Positions 34,422-38,505 of a DNA stretch of 38,505 bases are shown here, in pieces. The position numbers and the translations under genes were made by a program. A model generated the notes under the pieces. The model worked only from the letters and a program-made list of their open reading frames with translations, was not told where the DNA came from and did no database searches. Positions within the stretch are counted from its first letter, which is position 1, and the number at the start of each line of letters is the position of its first letter. This DNA is from Promethearchaeota archaeon (GTDB lineage: Archaea > Asgardarchaeota > Lokiarchaeia > Sigyniarchaeales > SOKP01): assembly GCA_016839705.1 (NCBI GenBank), contig JAEOTR010000038.1, positions 1 through 38,505 on the forward strand, read 5' to 3'.

Positions 34422-35336
34422 ATGAATTATGTAGTTGGAAATTTAGTTGAACCTGTATTTAGACCTCCCTCTGAGTGGGATGCTTTATTGATTGCAATAA
34501 CAAATGGATGCACTCATAAATGCACATTCTGCTCTATGTACAGATCAAAACAGTTCTCTATGCGTAAAGATATCGAAGAAATCAAAGATGATATTAAAAG
34601 AGCGGGAGCTTTTTATGGAAATCGAGTACGTAAAATATTTTTCGAAGATGGAAATGCTTTTGTTGTTAAACCCGAAATTCTTATTGAGTTAACAGAATAT
34701 GCTCATAAAATACATCCAAATCTCGAAAAAGTAAGTTCATATGCTCATGCCAAAGATATCCTTAAAAAATCCGATGAAGATTTAAAAAAATTAGCAGATG
34801 CTGGATTTACAATGGTTTATGTAGGCATTGAAAGTGGAGACGATGAGGTTCTTAAGGATTGTAAAAAAGGAGCCACACAAGATGATTACGCTCTGGCTGC
34901 TCAAAAATGTTATAAAACCGGAATTGCCTGGTCTGGTATTTTTCTATTAGGCCTTGCAGGAAATGATCCTGAAAAAAGTAGAAAACACGCAATTGAATCT
35001 GCTAAATTGATAAATAGAATGGCTCCACCGACTCCAATTGAATGGTATATATCCCCTTTAACATTAGGTGTTACTCCCGGAACCGAGTTGTGGACACAAA
35101 AATCAACAGGCGAATTCCACCCATGTACCAGTACTGAAATTCTTCAAGAATTATATACAATGATAGAATACACGTCGAATGATCTGGAGAAGTGTATTTT
35201 CAACTCAAATCACGCATCAAATTATGTTAGCTTAAAAGGAGAATTGGCAGAAGATAAAGAGACTTTCCTAAAGGTTGTTGAAGCAGGCATTAAATATCCA
35301 AATTTGCGCAGACCAGACTATCTTCGTGGGCTATAA
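34422..35336 (+). CDS. Radical SAM protein, uncharacterised subgroup
   Basis: The 304-residue protein has the 4Fe-4S motif C30-T-H-K-C34-T-F-C37, which marks radical S-adenosylmethionine enzymes. Further barrel features are F-F-E-D-G-N-A, a Y-V-G-I-E-S-G-D-D-E-V-L strand where SAM binds, and G-I-F-L-L-G-L-A-G-N. The C-terminal part has no extra Cys cluster, so a single cluster is likely. The subgroup resembles coproporphyrinogen-oxidase-like or Elp3-like proteins in general layout, but I cannot name a substrate. It is divergent from the CoA-transferase operon and followed 72 bases later by a PLP enzyme gene. Confidence 0.87.
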   Translation: MNYVVGNLVEPVFRPPSEWDALLIAITNGCTHKCTFCSMYRSKQFSMRKDIEEIKDDIKRAGAFYGNRVRKIFFEDGNAFVVKPEILIELTEYAHKIHPNLEKVSSYAHAKDILKKSDEDLKKLADAGFTMVYVGIESGDDEVLKDCKKGATQDDYALAAQKCYKTGIAWSGIFLLGLAGNDPEKSRKHAIESAKLINRMAPPTPIEWYISPLTLGVTPGTELWTQKSTGEFHPCTSTEILQELYTMIEYTSNDLEKCIFNSNHASNYVSLKGELAEDKETFLKVVEAGIKYPNLRRPDYLRGL

Positions 35337-35408
35337 ACATTCATATTCTTTTAATTTATAACTAAAAAATGAAAATATAAATATTATACCAATAATTAAA
35401 TAAGGAAA

Positions 35409-36611
35409 ATGAGTGAAACAAACGTTTCTTTTGATTTTGATCAAGTTATTGATCGAACTAAATCTAATTCAGCAAAGTGGGATAAGAAAGTTTTAGAAAA
35501 ACGTTTTGGTGACCCTGATTTATTACCTTTTTGGGTAGCCGATATGGATTTTAAAGCACCAGAACCTATCATCGAAAAACTAGTTCAAACAGCTGAATAC
35601 GGAATATATGGCTATTCGATTCTTCCTCCTTCATTTTTTGAATCTGTTCTAAGTTGGTTCAAGAGACGATATGAGTGGGATATAGATGAAAAATGGTTAA
35701 GTCAAACTCCAGGTGTTATCCCTGCGTTAGATGTTGCAGTTAATGCTTTTTGTAATTCTGGTGATAAAGTTATAGTGCAAAATCCGGTTTACTATCCTTT
35801 TTATCGTGTTATTGAAAATAATGGTTGTAGAATTCTTTTGAATCCTCTAAAGTTGTCTAATAACCATTATACCATGGATTTTGAAGATCTAGAGAAGAAA
35901 GTCAAAGATCCAAGAGCTAAAATGATAATATTATGCAATCCACATAACCCTATAGGTCGTGTATGGACTGAGGAGGAATTGAAACAACTGGGGGAAATTT
36001 GTATTCAAAACAAAATTTTAGTAGTCTCAGATGATGTTCACTGTGATTTAATCTTACCAGGGTATAAGTATACAAATTTTGCCATATTAAATGATGAGTT
36101 CACCCAGAACTCAGTTATATGTACTTCCACAAGTAAGACTTTCAATCTAGCGGGTTTAAAAATATCGAATATTGTAATTATAAACCAGAAATTACGTCAG
36201 ACATTTAAAAATACGCAAGCAAATTTCGGTGTCGGTGGTCCTAACCTTTTTGCTGTAGCAGCGATGGAAACTGCCTACAGCCATCAAACTTGTGAGAATT
36301 GGTTAGACGCTCTATTAGAGTATCTTAAAGGAAATTTGAATTTTTTAAGGAATTATATCAAGGAAAAAATCCCCAAAATAAAACTAATAGAACCCGAGGG
36401 GACTTATCTAGTTTGGCTTGATTGCCGAGAATTGAAACTGGAGCCCAATGAATTGGAAAAGTTTATGCGTGAGGATGCAAAATTAGCACTAGATGAGGGT
36501 TATATTTTTGGTCAGGGCGGGGAAGGATTTGAAAGGATCAATATTGCTTGCCCCAGATCAATCTTAAAACTAGCACTTAATAATATTACTACAGCCATAA
36601 GAAAAATGTAG
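35409..36611 (+). CDS. PLP-dependent aminotransferase / C-S lyase, PatB/MalY type
   Basis: The 400-residue fold-type I PLP enzyme has the MalY/PatB opening R-T-K-S-N-S-A-K-W-D (about 16-25), P-F-W-V-A-D-M-D-F near 40-48, N177-P-H-N-P-I-G-R, the PLP-stabilising S-D208-D-V-H, the Schiff-base lysine K243 in S-T-S-K-T-F-N-L-A-G, and the closing R-I-N-I-A-C-P-R with the substrate-binding arginine. Family members split cystathionine or cysteine into pyruvate, ammonia and a thiol, or act as aminotransferases. It probably serves sulfur amino acid metabolism in the cytoplasm. The AAGGA site lies very close to the ATG. Confidence 0.9.
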   Translation: MSETNVSFDFDQVIDRTKSNSAKWDKKVLEKRFGDPDLLPFWVADMDFKAPEPIIEKLVQTAEYGIYGYSILPPSFFESVLSWFKRRYEWDIDEKWLSQTPGVIPALDVAVNAFCNSGDKVIVQNPVYYPFYRVIENNGCRILLNPLKLSNNHYTMDFEDLEKKVKDPRAKMIILCNPHNPIGRVWTEEELKQLGEICIQNKILVVSDDVHCDLILPGYKYTNFAILNDEFTQNSVICTSTSKTFNLAGLKISNIVIINQKLRQTFKNTQANFGVGGPNLFAVAAMETAYSHQTCENWLDALLEYLKGNLNFLRNYIKEKIPKIKLIEPEGTYLVWLDCRELKLEPNELEKFMREDAKLALDEGYIFGQGGEGFERINIACPRSILKLALNNITTAIRKM

Positions 36612-36651
36612 AAAATTTCTAAGTAGAGGAAATAGATTATATCCAAGAATT

Positions 36652-36996
36652 TTAACTTGTTTTTCTTTTTTTAATTAAAGCGCCATAAACAATCAAGATA
36701 ATTCCAGCAATTAAAAAAACCAACTCTTCTACAAGTGAAGTGATATAACCTATTAAGAAAAGAATGTAGCCATTATTGTAAAGAAGCGCGCTTGTTATAA
36801 ACGAAATTAATGCCATAAATAAGAAAAAGATACCAAGCCCGATTAAATCAGTACTATTTTTGAATGAAAATCTCCTACGACCAAATTGCTCTCTCCACCT
36901 TTCTACAAATTTACTTGGTCTCCAACAATTCCAAAGAACAATAATAGAGCAAATTAGGGGCACAAAAGGCATAGTATAAATAAATATTATTAGCAC
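36652..36996 (-). CDS. Small membrane protein, unknown
   Basis: The 114-residue product has three predicted membrane helices (about 3-22, 50-72 and 78-105), a basic W-R-P-S-K-F-V-E-R-W-R-E-Q-F loop after the first, and a basic K-K-R-K-T tail. I do not recognise it. The start is GTG 36996 with an AAGGA site upstream; ATG 36972 is an alternative and would shorten the first helix. It converges on the PLP enzyme gene. Confidence 0.55.
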   Translation of the reverse strand: MLIIFIYTMPFVPLICSIIVLWNCWRPSKFVERWREQFGRRRFSFKNSTDLIGLGIFFLFMALISFITSALLYNNGYILFLIGYITSLVEELVFLIAGIILIVYGALIKKRKTS

Positions 36997-37321
36997 GAGT
37001 CCTTGTAGTATTATTTCGCAACACCTTTTTTAAACAATCATTAATATTAATTTTACTTCCTATAAAAAATTATTAATCGTCTGATTTCATTGAAAAATCC
37101 ATTAAAAAATAAAGTGCTATAAATCTATCTCAAAAAGCATTGAGTAAAATCACCTAAAATATGTTTATTTGAAGTATTATTTTTATTTTGACTTAAAAAT
37201 TATTTAAAAAAATGAAAAAGATTGGAACCTAAAATATCTTATTACCAAGTAATAGAAGAATGTTTATAAACCAAAAGGAATTTAAAACAGTAATTTCTGA
37301 ATCATATTTATTTGTTATATC
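36997..37321. other. AT-rich intergenic region
   Basis: This 325-base gap lies between divergent genes. I see no open frame, tRNA or strong hairpin. The only signal is the TATA-like stretch noted at 37263-37270. Confidence 0.4.
37263..37270 (+). promoter_or_regulatory. Candidate TATA box for the VOC gene
   Basis: TTTATAAA lies 52-59 bases before the start codon at 37322. This would place the transcript start near 37290-37295 and leave a short leader without a clear ribosome binding site. Confidence 0.35.
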
Positions 37322-38350
37322 ATGACTGTAAATTTCTTAGATTTAGTACATATTGAAATATCTGTTCCAGACGCAGAAAAAGCATATCAAATCCTACATA
37401 ATGTGTTTGGGGTAGAAAAGGTTCAAGAAGAATTTGCTAATTTTTTAGATGGCGAATATAATAAAGTAATCCATGTCGGACTCGGAGATGTGGTTCTGCA
37501 GTTTATAGAGCCTAAGGTTGTGGGAAGTTCTTGGGATAATCAACTAAAAACTAAAGGCCCTGGAATCCATAACTTAACTTTTGGCGTAGAGGATGCCGAA
37601 GAAGCAGCGGAGGAAATGGAAAGATTAGGTGGCATTAAACCTCTTTTTACATTTGATTTAGAATGGGGAAACATGATCCCTTCTGAAGTCTTAAATCCTA
37701 AAGCGGGGAAAGTATTTATGATGGACTCGATGGAAAAACTTGGGTTTAATTTAGAATTTGGGGATAATCCACTTAAAGAGGAAGCAAGGTCTATGATGCC
37801 TCAAACGCGCTATGCTACAGGGCGGGATGAATTAATTGGTAGTGTATCTCCAATGATGCATATTGAATTGGTTACTCCTGATATTGAGAAGACATATGAG
37901 TTCCTTCACACTGTCTTTGGATCTGAAAAAGTAGAAATTGAGTTTGCAAATTTTTTAGATGCTCCGAATTTTATGAGAACGATTCATGTAAATTTAAGTA
38001 ATGTTGTACTGCAATATCAGCAACCTTTGGTTGAAATCAAAAACTTTCCGATGGGAAGTTGGTATGATCTCTTAAAGAAAAATGGGGCTTATGTGCACAA
38101 CATCACATTTGTTGTAAATGATCTTGATGATGTTGTTGAAAAATTCAAGAATGAGGGAATTGAGCCTCTTTTCACCTTTCCTCTTCAATGGGAGAAGCTT
38201 AATGAGAAGATAAAATCTGAGATAAAACCAGTTCACATGATGAATACAATGGAAAAACTAGGTTTTCATATGGAATTTGGTGAAATTCCATCAGAGGAGG
38301 AACTTAAAGTTTTTTCAGATCTCTTATATATCGATCTAAACCAAAAATAA
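37322..38350 (+). CDS. Double VOC/glyoxalase-fold protein, methylmalonyl-CoA epimerase-like
   Basis: The 342-residue protein is an internal duplication. Domain 1 (about 5-150) begins L-V-H10-I-E-I-S-V-P-D and domain 2 (about 175-330) begins M-M-H180-I-E-L-V-T-P-D. Each continues with a V-F-G-x-E-K-V turn, an E-F-A-N-F-L-D stretch, a V-V-L-Q strand and a late L-G-F-x-x-E-F-G, whose histidines and glutamates are the metal ligands of the VOC superfamily. Members include methylmalonyl-CoA epimerase and extradiol dioxygenases. An acyl-CoA epimerase or ring-related role would fit the window, but the reaction cannot be fixed from sequence. It starts after a candidate TATA box. Confidence 0.85.
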   Translation: MTVNFLDLVHIEISVPDAEKAYQILHNVFGVEKVQEEFANFLDGEYNKVIHVGLGDVVLQFIEPKVVGSSWDNQLKTKGPGIHNLTFGVEDAEEAAEEMERLGGIKPLFTFDLEWGNMIPSEVLNPKAGKVFMMDSMEKLGFNLEFGDNPLKEEARSMMPQTRYATGRDELIGSVSPMMHIELVTPDIEKTYEFLHTVFGSEKVEIEFANFLDAPNFMRTIHVNLSNVVLQYQQPLVEIKNFPMGSWYDLLKKNGAYVHNITFVVNDLDDVVEKFKNEGIEPLFTFPLQWEKLNEKIKSEIKPVHMMNTMEKLGFHMEFGEIPSEEELKVFSDLLYIDLNQK

Positions 38351-38378
38351 TATAAACTAATAGAAGTGATATTATAAA

Positions 38379-38505
38379 ATGATGTTTCAAACATTTGAAG
38401 AGATAATGTGGTTACTGATATTATATTTGATATTCTTAGTTCTTATGGCAATTTTCCTGTCTATTGCTCTGAGCTTTTTCAAAAAAGCAAAACATACAAA
38501 TTTTG
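38379..38505 (+). CDS. Membrane protein, partial (3' end missing)
   Basis: An open frame starts ATG at 38379 (or the adjacent ATG at 38382) and runs off the window. The 42 visible residues form an acidic start, one hydrophobic helix (about 10-34) and a basic stretch F-F-K-K-A-K-H, so the C-terminal side is probably cytoplasmic. An AGTGAT ribosome binding site (38365-38370) stands eight bases upstream, which supports the start. It lies 28 bases after the VOC gene and may be co-transcribed. Confidence 0.6.
   Translation, partial: MMFQTFEEIMWLLILYLIFLVLMAIFLSIALSFFKKAKHTNF

Noticed and set aside
1..38505. CRISPR array, tRNA or rRNA genes, complete insertion sequence
   Set aside because: I looked for evenly spaced repeats, cloverleaf patterns with a T-loop GTTCRA, and transposase motifs, and found none.

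Overview
The window is an AT-rich stretch with short intergenic gaps and genes on both strands. It looks like an archaeon and most probably an Asgard archaeon of the Lokiarchaeia type. The evidence is a receptor-like protein with a cytosolic longin/roadblock-like domain (22599..24878), many large surface proteins with a membrane anchor and numerous N-x-S/T sequons, archaeal-type zinc ribbons and T-tract terminators, and a wealth of acyl-CoA enzymes. No rRNA, tRNA or informational gene was found that could confirm the lineage, so the assignment is an inference.

Layout. 1..641 is the N-terminal part of a secreted serine hydrolase that runs off the left edge. 980..1543 is a broken membrane-protein gene. 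1603..3768 (minus) is a set of three: a flavin-dependent NPD-family oxidoreductase, a PaaI-type thioesterase and an AhpD/CMD-type protein. 3997..10994 (plus) holds a small membrane protein, a membrane-anchored winged-helix protein and a 2009-residue membrane-anchored alpha-2-macroglobulin-like protein with an intact thioester motif. 11275..15879 contains a small unknown protein, two more NPD-family enzymes, a hotdog thioesterase, a crotonase and a methyltransferase. 16017..16367 is a GC-richer non-coding region that folds into consecutive hairpins. Its 3' part is repeated at 18933..19080. 16434..24878 is mostly membrane or surface genes: a second serine hydrolase, a UPF0182 protein with an N-terminal B-box-like zinc finger, and the longin-like receptor. 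25095..30220 returns to acyl-CoA chemistry: a fourth NPD enzyme, an aldo/keto reductase, an acyl-CoA dehydrogenase with a MaoC hydratase directly behind it, and a second crotonase. 30480..32465 holds three membrane proteins. 32478..34239 holds the two subunits of a glutaconate-type CoA-transferase. The right end has a radical SAM protein, a PatB/MalY-type PLP enzyme, a small membrane protein, a double-VOC protein and the start of another membrane protein.

How the genes may work together. The metabolic genes form a scattered acyl-CoA catabolism region: one acyl-CoA dehydrogenase, two crotonases, one MaoC hydratase, two thioesterases, one two-subunit CoA-transferase and four NPD-type flavoenzymes. 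The combination of a GctAB/IpdAB-type pair, NPD enzymes and atypical crotonases resembles in gene content the ring-opening modules of bacterial steroid and cyclic-acid breakdown (IpdA, IpdB, IpdC, EchA20). Thiolase, acyl-CoA ligase and 3-hydroxyacyl-CoA dehydrogenase are absent from the window. The two CoA-transferase subunits keep glutamates at the positions expected for a true transferase, so ordinary CoA transfer between carboxylic acids is equally possible.

Translation starts are often preceded by a GGTGAT-type ribosome binding site. This creates decoy in-frame GTG codons, and I moved several starts to the following ATG for that reason.
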